The notes under the pieces are model-generated. The model was not told the DNA's origin and did not search any database. It saw only the letters and a program-made list of their open reading frames with translations. Below are positions 37,737 to 48,986 of a stretch of DNA of 64,000 bases, piece after piece; position 1 is the first letter of the stretch, and each line of letters opens with the position of its first letter. Source of the stretch: Dioscorea cayenensis subsp. rotundata (Eukaryota; Streptophyta; Magnoliopsida; Dioscoreales; Dioscoreaceae); contig NC_052474.1 of the NCBI RefSeq assembly GCF_009730915.1, forward strand, positions 4,127,501 to 4,191,500, in the 5' to 3' direction. A program made the position numbers and the translations under genes.

Positions 37737-40640
37737 CACTCAATATAAGACACTTCATATGTTAAAAATAAAAAATTATATCAAACCACTATAGAAAAAA
37801 ACTAAATAATTAAAACACTTAACTTCCATACAGAAGATTGAAAGTTCAACTCTCTCTTAACACATTATTGAGGTGTAATAATAAGAAATATATGTATTCG
37901 AGGTGGTTTATCCACGTATTATCAACAAGAAGAAAAAAAACTTATATTAACAAACAAATAGGTTGGTGAATCTCCGACTATAGTACTTCAACATTTATAT
38001 TTTGCAAATTATGAAAAAACAATATTATTGGTTTCAACCTATTAAATTTTTAATTTTGGTTTTCCCCACCTTTCTATTAAATATGATTACACCAAACTCG
38101 TTGCTTTCTTTTTAAATTCAGGATTAATCTCACTGTAGGTTGGAAAGACAATGTTTCATTTATATATATTAACAAGCAATTTTGGTATATTTACTTTAGA
38201 AATTGATAGAAAATTAATAGTTTTGAAGATGAACGAAGACTTGAAGGAAAAAAATTTGTCATAATTTCATAACCCATTTTTATAATTTCATTTGAGATAT
38301 ACAATTAAAAAAGTGAGTATTTTGATAATTTGGTTGGGAGATTTTTATTTTTTATTTTTTATTTTCATTCTTTTGAGTTTTTGATATAATATAAAAGTAA
38401 TTACAAATGTGCATTCATATGTTAAATTATAGGGAGCAAAACTCTTATTTGAAAAAAAATAATTTTTATATATTTACCATCTCTGACTTGCTAGTAATTC
38501 ATAAATAAATAAATAATATAGTTGTTTCGATATAATTAAATTTTATGGTAAACTTTAATAGTTTTTTGCTTTCTAATCTAAGTTATTGTTAAGTGCCAAA
38601 ACCTTGATAACTAATTAACTATACCATTTATATTGATAGCAAGCTTCAATTTATCAAGTGTAAGTAGTTTTAATGCTTATGTTCTATTGTCATATGATAA
38701 CAAACTATTAAAAAACTCTTCTGACTCAGATTAGCTCACTTTTTGCTCTCTTAGTTAGCTCTAGTAAATATTTATTGTTACAGTTAATATAAGTTAGTTT
38801 CGTTTTCACACTCTTATCTAACATTTGTAACTTTTGGTTGTAATCAATTGAATAAAAAATTAACCGTTGAGTAACATTAACAAATAAAAGAAAATTGGAA
38901 GTAAAATAAAAATTTTGAAGTATCCAATTTTTTCATAATATTATCTCATCTAGCTTTTGTTATATATATATATATATATATATATATTAGTTGATTATTT
39001 TGTTTTGTATATTACTAAGTAAATGATGTTCTCCTTGGTTCTTGATTTTTATAAATACAATGCACATCGAATGGAGATAATTCATTAATCTAGAGTGTTT
39101 AATTTCAACACTAAAGTCATGCTCGGTGTGGTCTAACTAATATTTATATATATATTTACACAATGTACATTATGATGCTTAATTCTTTTAAACAATAATA
39201 TTTATCTAACATCACATAAGAGCAAATTAACATTGAATTTTAACTTATATTGTCCTGCCCATTTTTTTTATCACAACAGTTAGTATGTCAGTTTGATGAA
39301 AAATTTAAAAGACAATAATAGATAAATAGTTCTTAACCATCAAGATTGAGTCATATAAAATATCACTAAAAAAATATAGAGAAGATCATAAAATCTTAAA
39401 TAAAACAATAAAAAAAAATCTATAGATAAAAATTATAAACGCCAATTTCATTGATCAAAGATTTGATGCTATTAACTATCATCTTCTACTTTTATTTGTT
39501 TTCTTTATAAAATCCAAACAATTGTTATCTTGGTTGAGCTTCAAGGAACCATATTTTGAAGAAAATTAGCTAGGGAATATATAAATCATTTGTAAATCTA
39601 AATTACATCTTGTTTGTACTTTCTTGGAATGCAGACAAAGGTAGCCTAGTGATATTGTTACAAAACAGTGATTATTAAACCGCATGGTCGAAATTATACG
39701 TGTGAAGTACTGTAGTTGTATGATGATATACAGTAGCAGTAATGTTTAATTATTATTGTTCTTGGGGTCAAATACTATTTTTGGTATTGTCTAGATAAGA
39801 TCGGTAGATTCCTCCAAAATTATATAACGTAGAGAATTTATTAGCTTTATTTAATTTCTGAAAATTTGGTAAGCTCATACATGTTGATATTTTTATCATT
39901 TTATGTGATATTTGATTAAATTAATAAATTTTTAAATGGTCGATAAATCACCGTAATTAGTACATCATCATATCTGTTTGTCAATATTTTAATGGGTGGT
40001 GTCTGTCGATTTTGTTTTTTAAAAAAAAATCTTGGAAGACATCACTTCAATAATTTGTAACTTGCACATCATGATTTTGAAGCCTACTGTAGAACGTCAT
40101 ATCGATTCATGAATATAATTCAACAATTTTCTTTCAGGTATTTTATTGCATTCTGCTTTTTTAAAATGAATGAGCAAATAATGAAAGGAAATATCAAATA
40201 TATTGATAACAAGATAGTCATTAAAGAAAACAAAACTTCAATGCGTTTCTTCTGTGTAATAAAACAAAAGAAATAATGGAACTTTCAGAGTCTTGAAAAT
40301 GAATAATCTTCAAGTCTGTTGCATTATTATGTCTTTTTTTAATGCATTTCATGGAACACCTGCTCCCTAACATGTGATAAGAAACCCTAAAACTTATTTA
40401 ATTATGAAATTATCCATCTCTAATCAAAAGTCTGCTATTTCGTGAAAAAAAAAAACAACTAGTGAGGACATTTTAGTAAATTGCAAAATTCAAAATAAAT
40501 TTATTTAAATTCACTTATGTCCGAGTGGTATATGTAATAATAATAATAATAATAATAATAATTAATAATGAAATAAACAAAGCAATTATTTTATCCATTA
40601 TTAGGGATGCATTCTTTCCTCATTTTATCATCTTAAAACT
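37737..40640. other. AT-rich intergenic region
   Basis: No supported gene. (AT)n microsatellite at 38958-38986 and (AAT)n at about 40535-40563. Confidence 0.35.
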
Positions 40641-40745
40641 CAATAATACTTGGCCTTTGAGAGCCGTCTAATTTGTATTTCTGGGAAGCTATTCAACTCA
40701 GCACGGGTGCTCTCCCATGTGGGGTACCTCCTCCCACTCCCCGCG

Positions 40746-40977
40746 CACGTGCCACCAAAGCAAGAAAACATGGCCCCAGTTCTAACCCAAATCACCTCTC
40801 TCATCTCCAACACCAAAATTTCATTCCAACCAATCAGTAACGGCCGCGTGTACATCTCTGCCCGAAAAGGCACACACGTGGCATCGCAGAATGAGTTCCA
40901 CACAGAGCAGCGGATTTAGAGGATGAAAGACCCAACGGTCACAAGGAACGAACAACGGGACGCGTGCATCTCACGTG
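40746..40977. promoter_or_regulatory. Three G-box (CACGTG) motifs upstream of the GRAS gene
   Basis: Palindromic CACGTG occurs at 40746-40751, 40875-40880 and 40972-40977, about 0.9-1.1 kb upstream of the SCL28-type start codon and interspersed with the first MSA motifs. G-boxes bind bHLH and bZIP factors. Function here is inferred. Confidence 0.5.
40931..40941 (+). promoter_or_regulatory. MSA element 1 (CCCAACGGTCA)
   Basis: Perfect match to the mitosis-specific activator consensus YCYAACGGYYA, the binding site of three-repeat MYB (MYB3R) factors that drive G2/M transcription. It lies 939 bp upstream of the SCL28-type ATG. Confidence 0.7.
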
Positions 40978-41059
40978 CAAGGGCTTTGAGGTGAAGCTTC
41001 CACTGGCGGTGCACTTACCGCCCGGACGGCTCGTACACCCTCCTTCCCTCACACCAACC

Positions 41060-41070
41060 ACCAACGGTCA
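41060..41070 (+). promoter_or_regulatory. MSA element 2 (ACCAACGGTCA)
   Basis: Matches the MSA consensus at all positions except the first. Same orientation and same flanking trinucleotide (TCA) as elements 1 and 3. Confidence 0.65.
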
Positions 41071-41086
41071 TGTAGACCAAAATCCC

Positions 41087-41097
41087 CCCAACGGTCA
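41087..41097 (+). promoter_or_regulatory. MSA element 3 (CCCAACGGTCA)
   Basis: Perfect MSA match, 27 bp after element 2 and identical in sequence to element 1. Confidence 0.7.
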
Positions 41098-41130
41098 TAT
41101 TGACCCTATTTCCTCGCCATCCGATCCCCA

Positions 41131-41141
41131 TCTAACGGTTG
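41131..41141 (+). promoter_or_regulatory. MSA element 4 (TCTAACGGTTG)
   Basis: Matches the MSA consensus except for the last base. A further AACGG core (gtaacggcc) lies at about 40837-40845. All cores point the same way. Confidence 0.6.
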
Positions 41142-41278
41142 AAATTGATCCATTGCCAAATTCGGAGCGTGGGCCCCACTCTCATTAGTCAGCGTTTTCC
41201 CCATGGCTTTCCCAGTCTCTGAGAGTTTTGGCCTGGAGTGAACTCAATAGCAACAGCAACAGCACCCCACCGTCCCCC

Positions 41279-41340
41279 CTCTCTCCTCCTCCTCCTCCTC
41301 CTCCGCCTCCTCCTCATTCTCTTCTTCTTTTCCGAGTTTT
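41279..41340 (+). repeat. Pyrimidine-rich (TCC)n tract, probable 5' UTR
   Basis: A CT/TCC-repeat tract about 550 bp before the GRAS start codon. Such tracts are common in plant core promoters and leaders. The transcription start cannot be fixed from sequence. Confidence 0.5.
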
Positions 41341-41879
41341 TTTTTTTTTCAAAAAAAAAAAAAGAAAAAGAAAAAGATCATGATTTAGTGAACTACAGGA
41401 GATGTTACAATCTTGGGTGTTTGCTTAGTTTGAGCAGTAATGGAGGTAGTGGAAAGAAATGGTGGTTGTTTCATCTTCATTGTGGGGAGTTTTCATGTTT
41501 TCTTAGCCGGCGAAACCGTGCGGGCATTGCACGGCTTCGCGCTCTGGCAATGCAACGTTTCTCGGTAATGCTTTTCAATCTAAAAAAGATTAAAATGAGA
41601 AAAGAAAATCAACCATGCATTTCTCTTCTCTTTCTCCATTCTTTCATTCTTTTGTTTCTATGATTCTTTGTGTTTTCAAACAAAACTAGAGTAGTCACCA
41701 CCTTTGCATTCTTTTCAAAATCCAATTTTTTTTTTTTTAAATATTATATGTATTATTTTGTTTATATGAATCATATGATTTTTTTAAGTTAAAACAAAGG
41801 AAAAGAAAAACATAGATTGATTTTGTGGGGAGATTTGAAGAAGATCAAAGATAGGGAGGAGAAAGGAAGAGAGTAGAGG

Positions 41880-43847
41880 ATGTTGGCAGGGTGCTCATCG
41901 GCGCTGCTAACGCAGAGGCATCGACTGAGAAGTGACGACGCTGCTACAGCGCCGTTGATCCAAGCCTGCCATTTCCAGTTGCAAGACAAGATGAGCGCCC
42001 AGCAGTTCAACCTCCCCTGTAGTTTCTCGCGCAAAGAATCAGCAAGAGTTTCGCTTTCTCTAGAGAAGCCGGCCGACACCAGGAGCACTTGTTCGTTTAG
42101 ACAGAGTAGTATAGCACCAACTTCAGCATCGCTTGTAGCACAAACAACATCATGGGAGTCAAGAAGAGAAGTAGAAGGAGATGAAGGGTTCTGGGATAGA
42201 GGAGGAAAGAGCTTGAAGAGATGTTATGATAGAAGTTCTTCGGAGGATTCAACATGCTTTGATAGATCCAAGAGGAAGAGAACGTTAGGGAGTGAAGCTT
42301 GTTTAGTCTACGGAGGCGGCGCCGGCGGCGCTGGAGGAGGAGAAGAGTTTTGGTTCCCGAGGTCGATAAATGAGCCATCTTTCGTCGGAGATGAGAAGGT
42401 TTGCTTCGTGCCAAATGCCACGAATGCATTGCTGGGAGCTCTGGGAATGGAGATGGTGGGGGAGATGGAAGTGGGTACCAGTGGAGCTGGAGCTCTAGAG
42501 AGGTCGAACCCGGACTCGAGTTCCTCGTCGGACACTCATGGTTCATCGCCGAAGCCCAATGATGATTCATCGGAGAATGAGAGTGGCAATGGTGCTAGAA
42601 TTTCTAACCCTTCTGGCGGCGTCGCCAGAGCAGCGACGGCGGCGGAGAACAACCAAACAGAGCAGCAGAGTTTTGAGCTCGTCAGCTTGCTCACGGACTG
42701 CGTGGAAGCTATCAGTGGTAGTAATCACACTGCCATTAACTACTACTTAGCTAGACTTGGAGAGCTGGCCACTCCGACAGGCTCTCCGGTTCACCGGCTC
42801 GCCTCATACTTCACCGAGGCATTGGCATTGCGAGCAGCCAAGCTCTGGCCTCATATCTTCTTCATCGCCCCACCGCGAGAAATCGCCGACCAATTAGTAG
42901 ATGATGAAGACGATGCCACTGCCTTTCGGCTTCTCAACCATGTCAGCCCAATCCCAAAGTTCCTCCATTTCACACTGAATGAGAGGCTGCTCAGAGTCTT
43001 TGAAGGCAAGGACCGAGTTCACATCATTGACTTTGATATCAAACAAGGACTTCAATGGCCAGGCTTGTTCCAGAGCTTGGCTTCCAGGCCTAATCCTCCC
43101 AGCCATGTTAGAATCACTGGCATTGGAGAATCTAAGCAAGATCTTCAAGACACTGGTGCAAGGCTTGCAGGTTTCGCAGAAGCGTTGCACCTTCCATTTG
43201 AGTTTCATCCTGTTGTGGATAGACTTGAAGACGTGAGGCTCTGGATGTTGCATGTCAAGGAACGCGAGTTTGTTGCAGTGAACTGTGTTCTTCAGCTGCA
43301 CAAGGCCTTGTATGACGAGAATCGCGCAGCTTTGATGGACTTGTTGGGTCTCATTCGTAGCACAAACCCTGCTGTTTTACTTGTTGGAGAGCAAGAAGCT
43401 GATCACAATGAGCAGAGATGGGAGACCAGGTTTGCCAACTCCTTCAAGTACTATGCTGCCATCTTTGATTCACTGGACTTCAGTTTGCCAGTAGATAGCC
43501 CAGCCAGGATCAAGATTGAGGAGATGTTTGCTAGGAAGATCAGGAACATAGTTGCATGTGAGGGGAGTGAGAGAGTGGAGAGGCATGAGACGTTTACCAA
43601 ATGGAGAAGGTACTTGGAGGATGGTGGTTATAGGTGTATTGGTTTTGGACAAAGGGAGACACTACAGAGTAGAATGCTGCTAAGGATGTACTCATCGGAG
43701 AATTACAGTATAGACAAGGAGGATGCCGGAGATGACGGCGACGCCGCCGGCCTCACTCTCAAGTGGTTGGACCAGCCTCTGTACACAGTGTCTGCATGGG
43801 CGCCATTGGACATTGCAGGAAGCTCTTCTACTTCACAGCCAGGTTGA
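41880..43847 (+). CDS. SCL28: GRAS-family transcription regulator, SCL28/DLT type, 655 aa
   Basis: Intronless GRAS protein. SCL28 in Arabidopsis is a G2/M-phase regulator controlling cell size and G2 progression; its rice counterpart DLT/SMOS2 acts in brassinosteroid and auxin growth responses. The N-terminus MLAGCSSALLTQRHRLRS is the family signature, which fixes the start. A serine-rich, nuclear-signal-like stretch (SKRKRT, residues ~130-135) follows. The GRAS domain spans residues ~262-645: leucine-rich region SLLTDCVEAI, VHIID (residue ~380) with GLQWPGLFQSL, a second leucine-rich region, PFYRE-equivalent residues, and a SAW motif ending YTVSAWAPLD. Length and architecture are normal. Four MSA elements upstream fit mitotic expression. 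Orthology to SCL28 is very likely. Confidence 0.92.
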   Translation: MLAGCSSALLTQRHRLRSDDAATAPLIQACHFQLQDKMSAQQFNLPCSFSRKESARVSLSLEKPADTRSTCSFRQSSIAPTSASLVAQTTSWESRREVEGDEGFWDRGGKSLKRCYDRSSSEDSTCFDRSKRKRTLGSEACLVYGGGAGGAGGGEEFWFPRSINEPSFVGDEKVCFVPNATNALLGALGMEMVGEMEVGTSGAGALERSNPDSSSSSDTHGSSPKPNDDSSENESGNGARISNPSGGVARAATAAENNQTEQQSFELVSLLTDCVEAISGSNHTAINYYLARLGELATPTGSPVHRLASYFTEALALRAAKLWPHIFFIAPPREIADQLVDDEDDATAFRLLNHVSPIPKFLHFTLNERLLRVFEGKDRVHIIDFDIKQGLQWPGLFQSLASRPNPPSHVRITGIGESKQDLQDTGARLAGFAEALHLPFEFHPVVDRLEDVRLWMLHVKEREFVAVNCVLQLHKALYDENRAALMDLLGLIRSTNPAVLLVGEQEADHNEQRWETRFANSFKYYAAIFDSLDFSLPVDSPARIKIEEMFARKIRNIVACEGSERVERHETFTKWRRYLEDGGYRCIGFGQRETLQSRMLLRMYSSENYSIDKEDAGDDGDAAGLTLKWLDQPLYTVSAWAPLDIAGSSSTSQPG

Positions 43848-44292
43848 TGATGGTTATACTCTCTGGTTTGCTTTTCTCTACATCTCTTGATTCTTTCTTC
43901 AATACAAACATGAAAGTTTACATAATCTCATATATTTAATTCTTTAATTCTTTTGTTGCTGAGGCTCAGCAAAAGGACTTCTTCTTCTTCTTATTCTTCT
44001 TCCAAAGGCTGCTTACCCCTCGTCTAAAAGCTTCCATTAGTCACAGTTGCTGTCAGTAGTGTTACAAGGAGTCTAATTGTGTCTATTTTTTCTTTTTTTT
44101 TCTTTTTCTTTTTTGTTTTATTTCATATGTAAGAAGGGAACAAACATCATATGTTCTTCATTCTTTGTTTATCTTGTCATTCTTTTAGGATATGTTCTTC
44201 TTTTTAAAGGAATTACAATGAATACTGTTGATCATGAGGTCCAAATTTGTATTTCTTGTCCTCATAAACATTCAGATTATAGTCACTTTTCT

Positions 44293-44334
<42 letters not shown>

Positions 44335-45456
44335 TCTTTTCCTGTACCAAGTGTGATTGATGTATGTAAATGACAGTAGAAAGGAGCAGTAATCACTGCA
44401 ATTTGTGGTAATTCTGTGGATGTGTTTCATGTGTTTTCACATAAATCCAAACTTTGTTTTCAGCTTTGATGTGAAATCTGAACTGCTGACATTGAGAAGA
44501 AGAACCGAAGGATCACAACCAAATTTCTTTTTCTATTGAACCACTGTCTTCATCTTGCTTGCACTTTCCTGGCAATTTCAGCAGTTCTAGATTCTGTCAT
44601 GGTTTTTATGCCTCTTCTTGATATTTATAAAGCAATGAATTTAGATCCACAGATTTAGGTGCTTTTCTTTTGTTCTTGGGATTGTTTATATCAAAAATGA
44701 TTTCAGTATCAGTTAAGCACATCAGTTAAACTGTTGTTGAACTTGTCAGTAAGCCTTCACTTTCCAAATCAGACATATCATGTCATGAAAAATTGGGGAA
44801 ATTTACAAACATTTTAAACTAATTTTTAATAATATATTTTATAACAATTTTTTTTTTAAAAAAAAAACCATAATATTATTTTAAAAGAGTTCCCAGACAT
44901 CATCCATGCACAAATGCTTTCAACTAAACAAATCCACCTTTGCTTATAACAAACACTGAGTATACCTAACAATGAGATTTACTATCATTATGATATTGAA
45001 AATTTAGTTTGTAAAATGAGGTGATTTATCCGCATTATAAAAAAAAATATAAAAATTAAATAAATAAATAAATAAATGAGAAGGAAGGAAGGAAGGAAGG
45101 GAAGGGGCCACTTGAGAGTTTGGCCTTGCTGTATGCCAACATCACCATACACTTCCAAAAAGAACATGAGCTAACAACTTGCATTATTTCTTCCTAATTT
45201 CCAAATTGACTTAGCAAATGACTCAAGAAGACTCAAGATTGAAGTAGGGCTTCAGCCTTCATGTCCACAGCACCCTAGGTAAGCTCCTCCTCCAGCTCAT
45301 CTTTCCATTTTGATATGAGTTGAAGAACTGTGAAACATTAGGTGATGTTGATAGCCATGGTTGTTCTTTGTTGCAGATGTTACTGTTTTGATTCTTAAAT
45401 GTTTAGTTTGTGTTGAAATCTGTAAATTTGAATGGGATTTTGATTAGGGAGTAAGG
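43848..45456 (+). other. 3' flank of SCL28 and promoter/5' UTR of the RING gene
   Basis: Contains an (AT)n tract at 44299-44326 and an (AAAT)n-(GGAA)n compound microsatellite at about 45057-45101. A possible 5'-UTR intron of the downstream gene runs from the donor ctag-gtaagc (about 45275) to the acceptor gattag just before 45449. No other gene is seen. Confidence 0.4.
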
Positions 45457-48400
45457 ATGGATGTGGTATTGGAAACCAGAGGAAAGCAGCAGCAAGTGGA
45501 TGTTCACTATATGAATGCCCCAGTTTCTTGTGTTGTTGAAGAGGATTTCTTGCCACTTCCAGAGGTTCTTCAGGAGCAGGTGTGTCCAAGTTCCAATTTT
45601 GCATTGAAGGATGCGTTGGATATTCTGATTTAAAGCAATTGAATTGTTTCTCGTCTCTGATATGATTCTGTGCAGGAAACCGTGTATGAGTCCTCTCAAA
45701 GAGAAGCTAATATGGCCAGAGCTTCATCTAGTAGTGATACTAGATCAGATCCTGGCCATGGGCAAAGCAGTGGAGAAGGGAGTTCTTCTGGAACAATGAA
45801 TATTGAGGCACAATTAGCCATGGATGAAGCTTTGGCTAGAGAATTGCAAGAGATGGAGGATGATATTGCTGGGTTTTCCATTGGTGGGATTACTGTGACA
45901 GAATCTGGTAAAAATGAATTGCTCTATATGTTTTAGCTTTGTTTTGTCTTTTTCATTGTTGCTTGTGATGCATTGCTGAATTTACTTCCTTCTTTATACT
46001 CTTGTTTTTCTCTGGACCTTTTTTTGCGTAAACAGGTTGTGTGGTTTCGTGTGACTGAATATATGTTTTTAGATCATACAGAATGTTATGTCAGACTTGA
46101 AATAATTTATGCATGAATTTCTCGGTCTAGTGTGAACTTTCTAATCAAAAGTATTAGCTGGAAAATGCTGCATGTTAATAAATTCTAGTTTGATCTGTTA
46201 ACGATTTGGTAATGACATTTTAATAACTGGTATCTTTTCTGTGGATATTCTAATAAGATATAAGCACCAACAACTCTTCCTCATCTGCTGCTAGTGGACA
46301 AAATACTTCAAACGCATCAGAACAGGTGTGCTGGTTATGTTCATCTTCTTCTTTCTTAATGCATGCTCTCTATATTGTGCTTCTGTTAATGTTGAAGTAT
46401 ATTATGCTTGTGGATACACAGGTCGAAAGGCAGGATGATGTTGACCCTGATAATATGACCTATGAGGTTTGTTTATGCAACACTTTGGAAATATAAAGAT
46501 ATAAGTATTTTGAGGTTGAATTCAGTTAAAAATAAGGGCTTGGTGTAGAAGTTTAGGCTTTTCATGTTTTGGGCATATATTGATTGTAGGCATATATACT
46601 TGTCATGTATTATTGGATGTACCTAAATGCCATATTTTGTGACTTTTGGGTAAACACATATTTACTGAAGCTCTAGTACTGTCAATTTCATCTCTGTTAA
46701 TTTTTTATTAATTTTTTTTTCTTGTAAGGCCCAAAAATAGAAACAAATAGTAGAAACACGAAAACTAATAATTCTTTAGAAAAGGGAAGAGCTTATGTGT
46801 AGCATTCGGTTCACTAATGATAAATGCATCTCTGTCTTTGTAAATAGTTTCATTGCTTGCATGTATTCCTTTCTGTCTATCTTTTACATCAGGTTCTAAC
46901 ATTTTTTTTTTCAGGAATTGCAATCTCTAGGTGAAGCCATAGGTACTGAGAGCAGAGGGTTGTCAGATGAGCTTATAGGATTCTTGCCATCTTCAACTTA
47001 CAAAACTGGTTTCTTCTCACGAAAAGAGAAACAGGAGTATGTCTTATGTGCAAATCTCTCATGATGTCAGCATTTTGTTTTTTGGGACTACTGTATTTGG
47101 TAGTTTACCAAGTCTCTATTTTTGATACTGTTAAAAAAAATTCTTGTCATGCATCTCATCCTTAATTGGTTAATTATTGAATGTAGCCAAATCGGTAGAA
47201 TGATGCAGACATACTAGGGTTTTAGAAAATGCTTTTACATTCTCTTTAGCTATGCTAAAACTTTTAAAAAGAATGCCATTTTGATTGTATGGGTTATTTT
47301 TCTTTTGGTTATAATGAGAAGGATCCCCATAAAACAGGGATAGGACATAGAATTAGGCCAGAAAGAAGGTCAAGGTGGTTATAAGCAAAACCATATGCCA
47401 GCATTGGTTGCCATTTGGAAAAACACAACCCAGATTCTGCATTGAACCATGAAGATGGGGAGAAGAAGTGCAAGGGTTGTTTTCAAGCCAACACATTTTT
47501 TTGTTGCGGTGTTCAAGTTGCCTGATATGCATTTAAGCGTCTTTAAATTTTTGTTTGCATTCTAGCTAATCACTTGGGACAGATTCATATAATTTGTTAA
47601 TTTTGAAATGTCAGTGTCCTTGAAGAACACTCATGTATTGCTTCTTGAAAAACCTAAAATATGGAGTATCTGGCTGTCATTGTCTTGAATTGGGATGTTG
47701 TCATGGTGGTCATACGACAACCATGACCCATATACTATTTATCAGATATAACTTGCAATTCTTGCCTTAGCTGTAGAAACTGAAAATATTGATGACTTTT
47801 CCATAAATTGCAGATGTGTGATATGTCGTTTGGCATATAAGAAGAGAGATGAATTGATCACTCTTCCCTGCCAGCACATTTACCATTCTCATTGTGTCTC
47901 TCGGTGGCTAAAGATCAACAAGGTACAAACATATATCTCAAGTTTTTGTCATTCCGATTTAATCAGTACTATTTTTAATTTGAAAAATTTAGTTTGTAGA
48001 TACTTATTTTTGCTTGTCATGTTGTGTCTGCTATTTTGCCACCTAGGATTTGAGGTTATAATTTAGGTGGATAACAGGATAAGAGAGAATTTACATCCTT
48101 TAAGTAACAAAATTCCAAGTGATCAACTTCCAACCTGGGTTTTAGCTCAGGATACTGAAGACCTGTTCGAAGTATGCAATCACGAAACATTTGCTTACTT
48201 TGTTTGCATTGAATCACCTAAACAACTTGTTAACCATCTCACTATTGTCTGAATTTCCCAGAGCTTCCATTGACTCAACTTGCTTTATTTGTGATGTTTT
48301 GGTTCTACATTCTGGTAATACGACAATTGTCAGCAGAACTAGTTTAGTTTCCATTTTATGTCACTTTTCCTGCATACCTCTCATAGTGTGTCCCAATTGT

Positions 48401-48556
48401 TCTTAAATGTGGCTTCTTATTCTCAGAAATTTCCAAAGCAATTTTCTTCTATAATTCAAACAGTAGTGCATTTATGTTCGCAAATAACGATTATTATTCT
48501 TCATGTTCTATCTGAATCAGGCGTGCCCGATTTGCAATGAAGAAGTATTTGGTTAG
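45457..48556 (+). CDS. BB: BIG BROTHER-type RING-H2 E3 ubiquitin ligase, 7 exons, 244 aa
   Basis: BIG BROTHER restricts plant organ size by ubiquitinating growth regulators such as the DA1 peptidases and TCP factors. Exons: 45457-45579, 45676-45907, 46258-46325, 46422-46466, 46915-47036, 47814-47922, 48521-48556; together 735 nt in one frame. N-terminal VDVHYMNAPVS resembles the BB start. An acidic ALARELQEMEDD helix follows, then the family block MTYEELQSLGEAIGTESRGL (residues ~156-175). The RING-H2 domain (CVICRLAY...LPCQHIYHSHCVSRWL...CPIC) has all eight zinc ligands. It ends NEEVFG like Arabidopsis BB. Intron 5 (777 bp) holds nothing recognised. BB versus the related BBR is decided by the EVFG end; confidence in that is moderate. 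Confidence 0.88.
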
Positions 48557-48791
48557 CCAACATGGCAAGGATGTATGAAAGTATCCGTCGTCTCTGTGAT
48601 ATATGTGTATATAATTGCTGTCATAAAATTTGATTATATTGTGATTATACCGTTGTATATTTGTCGTATTAATAAGTGTTAATCAGGGTAGGAGATGGTC
48701 CAAATATTTGTCAGAAATGTTGAAATTTGTATTGTGAGTAGTTCTTTCTCTTTTGGTTCATCTGGAAAATGTTACCGAAAATTGTAAATTT

Positions 48792-48971
48792 TTTTTTTTT
48801 TGAAAATGTGGATAAATCACTTCTATTAAAAACAAAAGGAAAAGATACATGAAACAAATGCAAACCCCCTATGAAAAAGAGGGCGCTAAAACGAACCACA
48901 GTGAGTGGAATGAAACTAAAGGAAAACAAAAGATACAAAACGAAGTAAGGAACAACCACCCCCACCCCACT
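48792..48971 (-). mobile_element. Short 5'-truncated LINE insertion with perfect 15-bp TSD
   Basis: A 180-bp insert begins with a T-run (reverse poly(A)) and gtggataaatcacttctatt, nearly the same as the 3' end of the LINE at 27581. It is flanked by the identical 15-mer gaaaattgtaaattt at 48777-48791 and 48972-48986. It lies about 235 bp after the RING gene stop, so in or near its 3' UTR, antisense to it. Confidence 0.8.
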
Positions 48972-48986
48972 GAAAATTGTAAATTT

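Noticed and set aside
40640..40919. Opposed ~88-codon frames upstream of SCL28
   Set aside because: No recognisable product; the stretch is better explained as promoter with G-box and AACGG motifs.
41238..41663. 141-codon frame in the SCL28 leader region
   Set aside because: Begins in a TCC repeat and contains a poly-lysine run from an A-tract; no resemblance to a protein, probably part of the 5' UTR.
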